The notes under the pieces were generated by a model that saw only the letters and a list, made by a program, of their open reading frames with translations, had not been told where the DNA came from and did no database searches. A program made the translations under genes and the position numbers. Shown in pieces: positions 1 to 10,804 of a stretch of 32,732 nucleotides of DNA (position 1 is its first letter; each line of letters begins with the position of its first letter). This stretch comes from Saccoglossus kowalevskii. Taxonomy: Eukaryota > Hemichordata > Enteropneusta > Harrimaniidae. The DNA is taken from the NCBI RefSeq assembly GCF_000003605.2, contig NW_003151758.1, positions 127,728-160,459 on the forward strand. Direction: 5' to 3'.

Positions 1-760
1 TAATAATAATAACTTTATTTAATTAAGCGCAACAATTCCAACATATGAAGATCAAAGGCGCTGATACAATAAACAATCAGTCAAATATTAAAAGCACATT
101 TAAATAAGTGCGTTTTCAGTCTGGATTTAAAAATGTCTACTGAAGGACTAGAACGAACAGACAGAGGTAATTCATTAAAAAGTTTAGGACCTAAATTTTC
201 AAAAGCACGGTCTTTGTATAACACCTTGGACTTTTTACTACACACCTGACGAGTTTTAATAAGAAACTTTGATTCAGATCTTAAACTACGACTAGGTACA
301 TAAAATTCGATTAATTCACATAGATAATTTGGGGCAAAACCATACAAAGATTTATACACTAGTAAAAGTAATTTGAAATTGATTCTTTGTACAACTGGTA
401 ACCAATGAAGTTTAATAAAAATGTCTGTAATGTGGTCATATTTTCGAGCACGAGTGACAAGGCGGGCTGCTGCATTTTGTACACGAATAAGAGGTTTTAT
501 CTTAGTTACAGGGAGACCAGACAATAATGAATTACAGCTGTCTAAGCGAGAAGATATGAATGCATGTACCAACTTTTCAGTATCAGATTGGGATAATGAT
601 TTACGAATACGATTAATATTTCTTAGATGGGAATATCCAGATCTACAAATAGTAGAAATGTGTGTTTCCATAGATAGCTGCGAATCAAACAAGACACCTA
701 AGTTTCTAGCACTTGACGAAGCACTAACCAATTCTTCACCAATCACTACATACAATCAGC
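1..760 (-). mobile_element. 3' end of a CR1/L2-like non-LTR retrotransposon, 5'-truncated
   Basis: Read on the minus strand, 755 to 81 is open and encodes the C-terminal part of a reverse transcriptase of the CR1/L2/Rex1 group. Recognisable blocks are ARNLGVLFDSQL, LVHAFISSRLDSCNSLLSGLP, VQNAAARLVTRARK, HWLPVVQRINFKLLLLVYKSL and RAFENLGPKLFNELP. The catalytic YxDD core and the endonuclease lie upstream in such elements and are absent here. In-frame stops appear just above 755 (756-758 and 792-794), and no ATG opens the frame (755 is TTG), so this is a broken fragment and not a gene. The 3' UTR runs to base 1, where the minus strand reads AATAAA and then (TTA)n, the short-repeat tail usual for this group. 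The tail may continue outside the window. Confidence 0.88.
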
Positions 761-1146
761 ACATTTTAGCTCCACCATTCATCACGCTACATCAGTTGTT
801 TACCAATAATGATCGTGTCCAGAAAAAGACAAACAAGTTTGTTAACTTGTTTTACCAAATATGCATACATGCATTATTTAATTTTATATTACCGGTATTC
901 AGAAATTAACAGCAGGCTCTCAACACTGCTAGATGCTACCAGCGGAATATGCAATTTCTTTGATTTGTTTTGAAAATCAGCTAACCTAAAACCAACTATA
1001 ATTTATCTTATTCAAATGTTTTTAGATTGTATTTTCTTTCTTCTTTGTCTTGTTAATCCCAATAGGGATAAACTGTCAATGAAGTTATTCTATTCATTGT
1101 ATACTGCAAAGATCATAAAAACTTTATTATCTGCTGTCTTTTTCAG
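761..1146. other. non-coding stretch upstream of the zinc-finger exon
   Basis: AT-rich sequence with no gene that I can support. It ends in a pyrimidine-rich tract and CAG at 1144-1146, a good 3' splice site for the next feature, so at least its right part is probably intron. Confidence 0.5.
1144..1146 (+). other. putative 3' splice acceptor of the zinc-finger exon
   Basis: A T-rich tract (ctgctgtctttttcag) ends here, 21 bases before the ATG. It implies a spliced 5' UTR or an upstream coding exon. No matching donor exon is recognisable between the LINE fragment and this site. Confidence 0.55.
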
Positions 1147-1167
1147 ATTTTTACTGGCAATGATGAG

Positions 1168-3939
1168 ATGAGTGGAATAAACAATGATTGTGATATGCCC
1201 AGTATGTCCAACCAATCAGGGGACAGAATGCAAATCTCAAACCGGGGTTTCACCATCTTTGGCGAGGAGGAAGAACGAACAAAAAATGACAACGCCAAGG
1301 CAACTGATTGCTGTGTCTGGTATGTTGATGGCAACAGTTTACAGATAAAACAAGAAAGCACTGTTGAAAGTCATGTACAAGAAGTCAATGCCACTGTACA
1401 CGAATCTGAAGTAGTGGCAAACGATGCTGAGGATGACGAACCCAAAAAAATTTATTCTTGTTTACAGTGTGGGAAAGAATACTCTTCTCGGAACAATCTT
1501 AAACGACACAAGCTTACTCATTTAGGGATGAAGCCGTATAGGTGTAATATTTGTAAAAGGACCTTTCAGCGAAGAGATTATGCTATTTGGCACCAGCAGA
1601 AATATCATAATTTCTTTGGCAGAGATATTAGCATTGTCAGTGTTCTTCAGGTGCCAAAGTTTCCCCTCAATAGATCTGAAGCTTCGCAGTCGGTGAAAGC
1701 ATCATCCACTGGTGAATCACCTGCAGCACCAAGTATGTCATCTCGCAAGGGACGAGGTGTGGGTGGGTCAAAACAAGCGTCAAATGCACCAAAGGCGTTT
1801 CAGTGTCCGCAGTGTGGAAAGCAGTTTGTGTCAAGCAGAACACTAAAGCGACATAAACTGACCCACACTGGGTTAAAACCGTTCAAGTGTAACATCTGTG
1901 GGCGGAGCTTTCTTAGAAAAGACTACGCAATATGGCATCAACAAAAATTTCATGAGCATTTCGGACGAGATATTACTGTTTTGCCAACTGACTTAAACTC
2001 TGTTTCTACTTCTGGCACAATCACTAACAAGAGGCGTGCTGATTTTGGGTTCAAAAGATACAAGGTCAAAAAGGAACCAGTGGATAATGCAGAGTCAGCA
2101 ACTGAAGAAAAAGAAACAAATTTTAATTTGAATATACAAGAACCATGTCAAAATGAAGGTCAACCCGAAATGCCAATATATAACGACCAACATTACTACG
2201 TAGCTCAGGAGTTTGATATTCACCAAGGGTCCAGCAATGAAGCTCCATCAAGTGTACCAGTATACGCCACAGCCATGGAGCCACAGCACAATCCAGCAGT
2301 AGAAGATCAACCACTGGAAATTAATCATCCACCAATCAAACCAATCAAGTTTAGCATCTTGCCTCGGCGCAGTCGACGAAAGAACTGTGACGTTAAACGT
2401 CCACGAAAAATACAAGTGGAAATTGAGAATGAATCACCAGTGGTAGAACAATTTGAAGAGTCCACTCCGTCGCAGTTAGAAAGTGTTGCTTATTTTGATC
2501 AAACGGCGATGAGCAATGTGGTACTAAACTTGAGTAAGCATAATAACATGGTCAGTGGGGATGAACAGAATAGCTGTGACTACCCAGGAAGTTACGTTTT
2601 ACCAAGCAGTAGCACTCCTGTCATGGCATATGAAAAAAGCAATGCAAAAAGTGATGTAAAAACTCCAATGGTGGATGAAAGTGAACTTGATGAAAGTAAT
2701 CTTGTTATTGACATGCCAAGTGTGCGATATGTCTCTGTCAATGCCAAGTTCTCTTGTGATCAGTGCCAGAAAACATTCAAATCTAGTCGAACCTTGAAAC
2801 GCCATAAACTGAACCAACATGGACTTGTACGTTTTCGTTGCAACATTTGTCATCATATCTTTCGTCGCAAAGATTACGTAGTGTGGCATCAACGAGAGTG
2901 TCATAAACACTTTGACCGCGATATCTCCGAGATTACAGTTGATTCCAGTGATAAGAAACATCCATCGCCTTCAGGTGACGAGAATGAGAAGGTCAACTCA
3001 AATTTAAACAATCATACTCAAGCAGAAGATTCAGGAATCTCTCTCAACTTGGTGAAGAAGCAAAGACGCGGAAAGGGGAAGGAAGGAGAGAAAGACTTTT
3101 TCCAGGAAAAATTTGGTGAAAAACTGGGGTTGAAACGAAAAAGTCATAGCCCCTCAAAATCAGAATCTGTGTGTGATGATGTTGAGAGTGAAGGTAAAAG
3201 GCCACCAATAAGACTGAAATTGAATCTGAAAGCTGCTGGGTTATGCCAATCAGCTGAGGATGTTGATTACATAGAGTCTGAGGACTCTCTGCCGAGGAAC
3301 GGAGACACTGAGGGAAAACATGGCTGCAGTATGTGCAACAAGGAATTTACTTTGAAGAAAAACTTGAAACGACATGAATTAATACACTTGGGTATTAAGC
3401 CATTTAATTGCGAAATTTGCTGGAAGACATTCACTCGAAATGAGGATAAATTGAACCATAAACGAAAAGTTCATGAATGTTATGACGTTGAAACAGAGGG
3501 ATTGACAAACTTGCACGAGGAATACAGCGAAAACTGTGCGACAAACTTGGAGAGTAGTGGCCTTCAGAGTAATTCTGAATGTGATCTGAAAGATAATATG
3601 CAGTACTTTGCAAAATTGGTGGGTGAACCTTTAAATGCTAAAGATTTGAGCGTCAACCATGACAAAGCCAGCGACGATTCGGAGCCTGATATGTGCGTGC
3701 AGGTGGTAGCTGATGAAGGGTTTGCAGGTTCTGATCCTGAGACGTTGAATCACCTTCAGGAATGTGCGAATCAAAATGAGCTCAGCGAAAGTTGTAAATC
3801 AGAGACTAATGCAATGAATAGCAATGTCGAGGCTGTGGAGAACATTATTGGTGCGACAGATAAGACTAATGTGGAATTACAACATTATGATGATGTAAGC
3901 AAGAGGACTTGTACGATCACTGAGAACGTGATCAGCTGA
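1168..3939 (+). CDS. C2H2 zinc-finger protein, eight fingers in four pairs (large terminal exon)
   Basis: An uninterrupted 923-residue frame. Eight C2H2 fingers come as four pairs, at about residues 98-147, 213-262, 530-579 and 720-769. In each pair the second finger has four residues between its histidines (for example H142/H147). The first has three, except in the third pair (H546/H551), which has four. Linkers such as THTGLKPF and THLGMKPY resemble TGEKP linkers. The first three pairs are followed by F(G/D)RDI (about 150-154, 265-269 and 582-586); the fourth is not. Other visible parts are a basic stretch (399-414, possible nuclear signal), possible SUMO sites VKKE and IKQE, and acidic Ser-rich spacers. 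It is probably a nuclear sequence-specific DNA-binding regulator. I do not recognise an orthologue. The frame is open back to a splice acceptor ending at 1146 (I-F-T-G-N-D-E before the ATG), so either 1168 is the start or coding continues into an upstream exon. Confidence 0.9.
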   Translation: MSGINNDCDMPSMSNQSGDRMQISNRGFTIFGEEEERTKNDNAKATDCCVWYVDGNSLQIKQESTVESHVQEVNATVHESEVVANDAEDDEPKKIYSCLQCGKEYSSRNNLKRHKLTHLGMKPYRCNICKRTFQRRDYAIWHQQKYHNFFGRDISIVSVLQVPKFPLNRSEASQSVKASSTGESPAAPSMSSRKGRGVGGSKQASNAPKAFQCPQCGKQFVSSRTLKRHKLTHTGLKPFKCNICGRSFLRKDYAIWHQQKFHEHFGRDITVLPTDLNSVSTSGTITNKRRADFGFKRYKVKKEPVDNAESATEEKETNFNLNIQEPCQNEGQPEMPIYNDQHYYVAQEFDIHQGSSNEAPSSVPVYATAMEPQHNPAVEDQPLEINHPPIKPIKFSILPRRSRRKNCDVKRPRKIQVEIENESPVVEQFEESTPSQLESVAYFDQTAMSNVVLNLSKHNNMVSGDEQNSCDYPGSYVLPSSSTPVMAYEKSNAKSDVKTPMVDESELDESNLVIDMPSVRYVSVNAKFSCDQCQKTFKSSRTLKRHKLNQHGLVRFRCNICHHIFRRKDYVVWHQRECHKHFDRDISEITVDSSDKKHPSPSGDENEKVNSNLNNHTQAEDSGISLNLVKKQRRGKGKEGEKDFFQEKFGEKLGLKRKSHSPSKSESVCDDVESEGKRPPIRLKLNLKAAGLCQSAEDVDYIESEDSLPRNGDTEGKHGCSMCNKEFTLKKNLKRHELIHLGIKPFNCEICWKTFTRNEDKLNHKRKVHECYDVETEGLTNLHEEYSENCATNLESSGLQSNSECDLKDNMQYFAKLVGEPLNAKDLSVNHDKASDDSEPDMCVQVVADEGFAGSDPETLNHLQECANQNELSESCKSETNAMNSNVEAVENIIGATDKTNVELQHYDDVSKRTCTITENVIS

Positions 3940-5011
3940 AGTATGTCTTCATAGTCATTTTACAATATTTAAATGTCTGTATTGTGAACTTTGACATCTT
4001 CAGATGGAGTGCACTCTGACATGTGCTGTATTTGTTGTCTCTGTATCAGTTATTGGAGTGTTTGCAAAACCTGAAGGCTGGAATGGTCCATGTTGTCTGG
4101 GATTACTCTCTGCCATCACACTTGCATTGTCTACAAATCAATTGATTCACTCATTAATAAGCAATTAGAAATGAGATGTGCTTGTCTTGCGCACATACAT
4201 GCAGTTTTTGAACTCAATACGGTTATTGCACAACCTGTCATTTTTCTTACTGTCACATTTACTGCAATCACGCCAGCATTGCATTTTGGTCATGTATTTA
4301 ATTGTGTTTGTGCAATATTGCCATCTTGTTTTGCTCTGTGCATTTTAGCTACTGGACTGGTGATGTCGTTGCCTAAATTCTTCATGTAGTATCACCCATG
4401 GCTGTAAGAAGGGGAACAAGAAATCGAAAATTTTGAGATATGATTGCACTGAATGTAGGGTTTTTGACAACCATAATGCAACTAGTGCTAAGACAGGGAT
4501 ACCTTCAAAATTGCTTTGTGAGATCATTCCTTCATGTAGCTGTAACAAGATCTTAGGTCTAATGTGTAAAGTATTAGATGATTTGAATTCGTAAAAAAAT
4601 GTGTAATAAACATTCAAATTGCAGTGATTTGAAAGTTGGCAATCTCTTTGGCTTCTCATTCGATTATGTCATTTGGCAAAGATTATAGATAATGTTCTGT
4701 CCTGCCCTGCGTGGATTCACAATGATTCATGGCAAATCAATTATTTCCTGTAATTTGTGCGTATTCAAACCAAATATTTCACATAATAGATCTAAATAAT
4801 CTTTGAAACTCATCTTGGGAAACATTGGATTATTCTTTTTAGATATTCCAAGCTTGTAAAATCTTTTGAAATCATTAGGTTTTACCCAACTGTAATATAC
4901 CACAATTGAACATGCTTGAGTCTGTGGGTAGAGCACTCTTTAGAAACAATGCATCATAGTGTACCCATCATACAACCCCATTCATGATGGCTTAGCTGCA
5001 CACTAACGAGT
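3940..5011 (+). other. probable 3' UTR of the zinc-finger gene, then intergenic
   Basis: No further coding sequence is seen. AATAAA at about 4605 is a plausible polyadenylation signal, which would give a 3' UTR of about 0.7 kb. The small open frames here show no recognisable protein. Confidence 0.4.
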
Positions 5012-5214
5012 TACTGTGGAATACTTTATTTTCGCTGGAATTAATTTTCGCTGAAAAGGTTTTTTGGGTGTTTTGCTTGGAATTTATTTTTACTGATTTT
5101 TGATGAGTTTAATGTGAAATATAGGAAAAAAAGTATATTCGCTGGATTTTATTTTCACGGAATCATCCCTTCTGCGAAAATAAATTCCAAGCGAAAATAA
5201 AGTATTCTACAGTA
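5012..5214. repeat. MITE, family 1 (TA target, CTGT...ACAG ends), copy 1
   Basis: About 200 bases that fold back on themselves. The left end reads TA-CTGTGGAATACTTTATTTT and the right end, reverse-complemented, reads TA-CTGTAGAATACTTTATTTT. The inverted arms extend for about 40 bases and are rich in TTTTCGC/GCGAAAA. A TA dinucleotide on each side fits a Tc1/mariner-type target duplication. It has no coding capacity. Related copies lie at 18289 and 20514. Confidence 0.85.
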
Positions 5215-7672
5215 TTTCTATTGTACCACACCCACCTAGAGATGACATTTTCTCATCTTATTACATACCTTTAACTTTCAAGTCAATTCAAAACATAGTT
5301 TAGAATGTAAACATGCAGGGTACCTTGCGTTCTAGGCAAGCTTGTACAAAGCTTTGCTCAGTGTAAATGCTGTAAGATGCATCTAATTACTCTTGGAGAG
5401 TGTTTGTATTAATCAAGAGGCATTTAATACGAGTGAGGGTCGTTGCGTCTGCATACAAATGGAACATTGTCTCGCTAACATCAGCTTTGGAACACACCAT
5501 AGTGTATATTACTTTAAACCATAATAATTTTCTATTTTTGCAATTTGGAGATACCCCAATATTGTGGGATTTCATTGCAACAATTTATTGTGAAGTAATA
5601 TTTCCACTAACTTTGCCAAAAATTGAACAAATTATAAGGTTTATAGTATGGAACATGCAACAGGTGTACAGACAGCTTCAATATATGTCGAACAGCTGAG
5701 GACAGCCTATCATGTAATTGTATACATGGTAAATACAGAGTGTATATATTCTATGGGCATTTCTCTGTGGTTCTTCTTAATTTATTATATATGTATGCCT
5801 TATCTATGGCTGTATATCATTTGTGTATTTTTTGAGCCTTGGTATTGAGCCTTGGTATTGATAGGGGGGAAGTGTACTGTTATGCGGGGAAGAGTGTGGG
5901 AATCACAAATAAGGAATTCATGGATTGTTTCGAGAAAATTTCAGTCTGTACGAGTGAGTTTTGTATCACTATTTTGTGGAAAGAGTTTATGATGTTCGCC
6001 AGCTGTTACAAAAATCAGATTCAAATTTCATGCATCATATTCAGTCTTCATTGGGTCTGCAACCAATCAACACTTGTGTTACAGGCTGCTTTCCAGTAAG
6101 GCTATCTCCAATTGGTTACAAGATAGGAGGAAACAGGGAATCTACCACCATCACCTTTTGATATGATTTCTGCTACAGATGACTTTTTCCACTAGTCGTA
6201 ATACTGTCAATATTATTCAAATAGTGTGAACTGTTGATTACCCACAACCAGGAAATTGCCTTATGCATGACCCAGAAAAGGTCAACCATTCTGGCATTTT
6301 CTTGGGTTTAAATTCTCTATCCATTGTTGTCATTAAAGTTTGATAAGTGAAGAGTTGACCAAAAGTAGAACATAATATTAGAGATTGCTGTCATATAGCA
6401 ACAGTAGCTGAAGAAAGTACCACGACATTGATCAATAAATCGGGACCTTCACAAGGATTATAAATTCCATGAAAGACATTTGTTCTGTCAAAATAACCCA
6501 TCAGCTATCTGTATGCTCAACAAAATATATGTCAACTAATTTACATGTGGAATAGGTGTTAGTTTTCGACTCTCTACATCAATCTGAAAAGTATGGCTAT
6601 TTTTCGCAGCCACTGAGTAGAGTACTCCAAAATTAATTATGTGGTTTGTTTAGTTCCTAAAATAAAATCATGAAATTAAATTAAAAAATTAATTTGATTC
6701 CCCCACACTGGTACTGGCTAAAAATAGAAAAGTTGACCCAACTTAGTATGTCTTTTTAAGAAGAAAAAAACATGCTATTTCAAACTTTGAAGGATTTATT
6801 GTAATCCTGGCTGTATTGTCTCTAGTACAGTATTTAACGCATCCTGCTAAAAGCACCCATGGAAGGCCAAAATGAATGGAGGAAATTTTTTTATCAAAAT
6901 TGGCAACGTGTTAACCTGTTAAACAGTTACAATTCTCACTTGATATAGATTTTATTTGAATGTAAATCCTTTCAAATGTTGTAATTGTGGTTTAAGTCAG
7001 AGTACCAAGGCTTCAGATTTTGTGAAACGTGAACTTGTAAATATTTATTCAAAACTTTTACTTATTTTTGTAGTTATAGCAATGGTACTAGTGGTATATA
7101 TTTTATGTACTGTTGTATTGCTAGATTTTCACTTCTATGAAATTACATGTACTCTGTGCAAATTTGTATCTATAGTCCTATTTCACTAAGGTTTTTTTCT
7201 CAGCTCCAAACAAAATGTTTATCTCAGATTTATATTCTGAGACATCTCAAGTGTATTAATGTTGGGCCTCTATTTTGATTTCTGTTTTCTGTCGCTGGGG
7301 GCGCTGTCCTCATTCGCTTAGTGCGCATAAATTTCATTGAGAAATAAAGACCGAAGAAATGCCAAAATACATGCAGTTCACTTTTGTAGTTTCTGCAATA
7401 GTTCAGTTTTTATTTTTCATTTATTTTCTCACAAAAACCTGCCATTTTTTGACTGAATACATTTATGTTAAAAAAATTCACTAGATATTTGATTTTAAAT
7501 ATAGAGCTTGCTGTATCCCATCCATCACCATTGTCAATGTGTCACTTTTTAATAAAAGAAAAGCTCATAAAATCCACTTGTTTTCTCATTGGTATGATTT
7601 GGGGATGCATCCTGGGTTGCCATGACGACATAGGTTGGCAATGGGCAAATATGTGATATACTGTAAACCACT
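5215..7672. other. intergenic, no gene seen
   Basis: AT-rich DNA with only short open frames of atypical composition. Small landmarks are a 13-base tandem duplication (TTGAGCCTTGGTA twice, about 5832-5857) and a GC-rich CTCF-like match at 7293-7309 with AATAAA about 40 bases further on. Confidence 0.5.
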
Positions 7673-8068
7673 TTAAAGGGAGGTAGTCGTGTCGCATGTT
7701 CGATATGAGGCTCATAACGACGTACACAACGCGTGTAAAATACATTGTTTATTTACATGAAATTCGAAGACGCTGCACAACGACTACTGCTGCACTTTAA
7801 TTTTGTGAAATTGTAGTAGTGAGCATTTTGTTCATGAATGCGATAAAATCGTCAAATCTTGAAAATTAGGTGGTTTAACCAATGCATCTTTCGTCTTGCT
7901 TCATTGCGTGAATGACAAAAGATCTTTGAAAAGTATCGTGATGACTACATTACGAAATGAACAAGCTCAGCAGCACATGGAAACTGAATCAATAGATGCA
8001 TGCTTGATGACAGGCTGTATAAATGCTTTAGAGATTTATACTAATTTAATGGGATTTATAAAGAGCAG

Positions 8069-9417
8069 TTAAGGTAGTTCCCCCCCCCCCAAAAAAAATA
8101 CTGGTACTCGGGGTTGGGTGCTGCTCAAAATTCTGAAATAAAAATATATGATCACTTAATTAGGTTTTTCACAAAACAAACTTGAAAATTAATCGAAAAA
8201 TGCGCATTTTAAATAGTATTGGTTCCTCATAATTCAAAATTTTGTTTTGTAACCTATGCCAGAAGTATAGATGCAAATAGATGTCACGAAAAATTGGAAA
8301 ACTTTGAATATTAGTATAAGATGTCCTATGAAAAATAGACAAAAATGGAGGCATTTTGGTTTATTTTGCTTATGGTTTCTTGAAAACGCATTTTTTTTTC
8401 TCCATAAAAATTTTAAATACCAATGACATGCATGTACCTGTATGTGAATCGTCACGCAACAATTTTTGAAAGATTTTTTTTTTATAGTAGCAAACTACGT
8501 TAAACATGTTATGAGTGCATGCCGTGATATAGGCTGTTCTAGTGCATGAAAGAAATCACAGAATGGCAATATGGTACTTTTGTTTGAATTTCACTGAGAC
8601 TGATTTCAAATAAAAACAGTTTTGTTTATAAAGGTGCATACATGAGTTTATAATTACAGTCCATCTGTGTTAGTGACCACTATCATAGGAAAACTATCTG
8701 CTCATAGTGACAGTTCCAATATAATTCACATGTATAGGGAAGAAAAGTTCCAACTCCATATTGAATTTTGCAAAGGATTATGGGATAGAAAATTTAACTG
8801 TAGAAGGTGTTTTTTTGGGAGGGGTTCTCGCATATTTTCCATAGAGCCCTATGTTTACCTCTACCTTTTTCAAGCAACTACTGAAAGTTTTGGTTGTAAA
8901 TAAGTTTTAAAAGACATTTTAAGTGTATGACAGTGTCCAGAATTAAAACAATGGAGGATTTCACAATTCAGGCTTGATCTGTAAAGAGTGACTACCACCT
9001 ATTTTGATACTGATGTAACCCAGTTGTGTAATGTATGTAATGTAATGCTGGGTTACATTCTGTTACCGGAATTCAATGCTTAAGGATGCTGTACACCTTT
9101 TTTTGCTTTGAAACTCAAAATTCTACTTTTTTGTATTTTTCAATGCTGGACTACAAGGAGCAAACACTCAGTAGGAAAACAAATGAATTGGATGTTTTTA
9201 TAGGGTGTAAAAATCAATTTTTGTTAATTAAAAACAAAAGCACATGTCATTGTTTTGAAAGCTATGTTTCCGGGAATAAATTGAAATTACTCCACAAATG
9301 CATCGCGCACTGTAAATTCGGACCAAAGATAAAGAAAGTACACAATATAAGGTTGCATAATCCGGGATTTTTAGAAAAAAGTTTTTTTCTCTAGTTTTTC
9401 CCCTCTCGCTACCTTAA
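8069..9417. mobile_element. nested TTAA-flanked element with short GGTAG ends
   Basis: The left junction is TTAA-GGTAGTTCC followed by a poly-C/poly-A run. The right junction is GGGAAAAACT-type sequence ending CGCTACC-TTAA. The GGTAG/CTACC termini directly next to TTAA on both sides suggest a transposon of about 1.34 kb. The interior shows no recognisable protein. A related end (TTAAGGTAGCGGG) occurs at 14260. The terminal repeat is short, so the boundaries are tentative. Confidence 0.45.
8752..8850 (-). repeat. dispersed repeat, inverted partner of 10713-10804
   Basis: The reverse complement starts AGGGCTCTATGGAAAATATG and ends TTCAATATGGAGTT, collinear with 10713-10804 over about 95 bases with some mismatches and small gaps. 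Shared blocks include CCCCTC, CTACAGTTAAAT, TTTGCAAAAT and CAATATGGAGTT. It is non-coding. Confidence 0.75.
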
Positions 9418-9702
9418 TTAATCAGCCAAAGACATAATATTCAGATAATTTGCATAATAGTCACCACCCATAGCAAATATAAACAGTCTCTTGCATTCAG
9501 TACAAGCTCAGACTAGTCCGAGGTACAAGTTACACGCATTCCATTTACGTCCACAAATTTAATTTCGTTGAATTTCTCGCTCTTCAAGCAGTCGACTATG
9601 AAACCGTCTTGAGGTCGACTATGACAGTGACAACAGAATACGAATGAAAGGAAATTTGGAGAAGAACGTCGACAGTATGTAAAGCGATTATTATGAAAAT
9701 TT

Positions 9703-9728
9703 AATCATGGAAGGTACCTTCCATGATT
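9703..9728. repeat. 26-base perfect palindrome
   Basis: The arm AATCATGGAAGGT is followed at once by its exact reverse complement, with the centre between 9715 and 9716 (GGTACC, a KpnI site). There is no spacer. Its role is unknown. It lies 51 bases before the ATG of the small frame at 9779. Confidence 0.95.
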
Positions 9729-9778
9729 TAATTGATCAGACCATGGAGGTATAAACAGAAGGTAGAAAATTTGAGCAC

Positions 9779-10021
9779 ATGGCAGACTTAGTTTTCGTGA
9801 CCAAATTACGTGTCATGGACTCCGACCACAACGAGTCGGAAGTGAAACACTTGGGCCCGGACTTGGCTACTCCATGGCTACACGTAAAGCACGAGGCAGG
9901 CAGCTGTAAAAGCGTGTGTGTGAGCATCCTTGTTTTACCTGTTTTATTTTTCTTAATCTTCACATTCTCAATAAATAATTTGACGGATTCAATGAAGTTA
10001 GATTTGTTATACATGATATAG
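9779..10021 (+). CDS. small open frame with one hydrophobic segment, uncertain
   Basis: An 80-residue frame starting at an ATG (GAGCACATGGCAG). The first 45 residues are polar and read like ordinary protein (MADLVFVTKLRVMDSDHNES; KHLGPDLATPWLHVKHEAG). Then follow a hydrophobic stretch (VCVSILVLPVLFFLIFTFSI) and a short tail. The DNA is richer in CpG than its surroundings. It could be a first exon with a donor near GTGTGTGAGC (about 9914), in which case the hydrophobic part is intron. It could equally be transposon-derived or spurious. I recognise no family. Confidence 0.2.
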   Translation: MADLVFVTKLRVMDSDHNESEVKHLGPDLATPWLHVKHEAGSCKSVCVSILVLPVLFFLIFTFSINNLTDSMKLDLLYMI

Positions 10022-10445
10022 AAAGTGAACTGAATGTAAGATACCGGCAGTAGTCCCCGCCAGTGGCTGTTCCGGTACTATGTATTACGCATTGAAGATG
10101 GAAAAAGAATCATCACACTAATTTTGTCACAACAGTTTTGGGAACTAAAAAACGGAAAACACGATTTACGGCGAACAGGTTATTTTACAAATCAACAAAA
10201 TAATAACGGAGCAAACAAACTAAAAATTCACCGCCCGATCGACAGACAACTTTAAACCTAAGCGATCGCATCTCCCGATTCAGTTCAGCGCTCGCTGTGA
10301 CTTCTCTCCCCGTCATTGCCATTCAAATCAGATAATACAGATCTTCGTCGAGACATCTCGCGCAGTAAAAAATAGAGTTCAGTTAGAGGGGGCGTGGCAT
10401 GTTTTTGAAAGGTGGTGGAGAAATCTTCATATATCAGATGTCTTC

Positions 10446-10637
10446 TAAAACTAATTTAAATTAAACTGAAACTTTTTAGTAGACAAGATAGATAGATGTT
10501 TTCAACTGTGACATGAAAAATGAAACATAAATAAAAATGAGTGATTAGAAATCAGATACACTTGCCTATCAGTATGATTCCTACAGTTAGACAGTTTGCT
10601 GCCAAAAACAGTAAAAAAAAATCTTCGAAACAATCTT
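10446..10637 (+). repeat. direct repeat, copy B1
   Basis: It aligns with 11198-11425 in the same orientation. Shared blocks include TTTTAGTAGA, ATAGATGTTTT, TACAC(T)TAC-type sequence, CTACAG..AGACAG and AAAAACAGTAAAAAA. It is non-coding and belongs to the repeat complex of 7.7-11.4 kb. Confidence 0.65.
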
Positions 10638-10712
10638 CTCAGTAAAGTTAATGGAAAGTTCAACATTAATGTTTGCTTGAAAACATGAGTGGTAAACAGT
10701 TGATTTTAACTT

Positions 10713-10804
10713 AGGGCTCTATGGAAGATGCAAGTTTTCCCCAAATCCCCTCTACAGTTCAATTTTTTTATCCCGCAATTCTTTGCAAAATCCAATATGG
10801 AGTT
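10713..10804 (+). repeat. dispersed repeat, inverted partner of 8752-8850
   Basis: It starts AGGGCTCTATGGAAGATGC and ends CCAATATGGAGTT. See the partner entry. The opposite orientations show two insertions of one family or an inverted duplication. Confidence 0.75.

Noticed and set aside
421-909. 162-residue frame on the plus strand
   Set aside because: It lies antisense to the LINE reverse-transcriptase fragment and its protein has no recognisable features.
2599-2961. 120-residue minus-strand frame
   Set aside because: Antisense shadow of the zinc-finger coding region.
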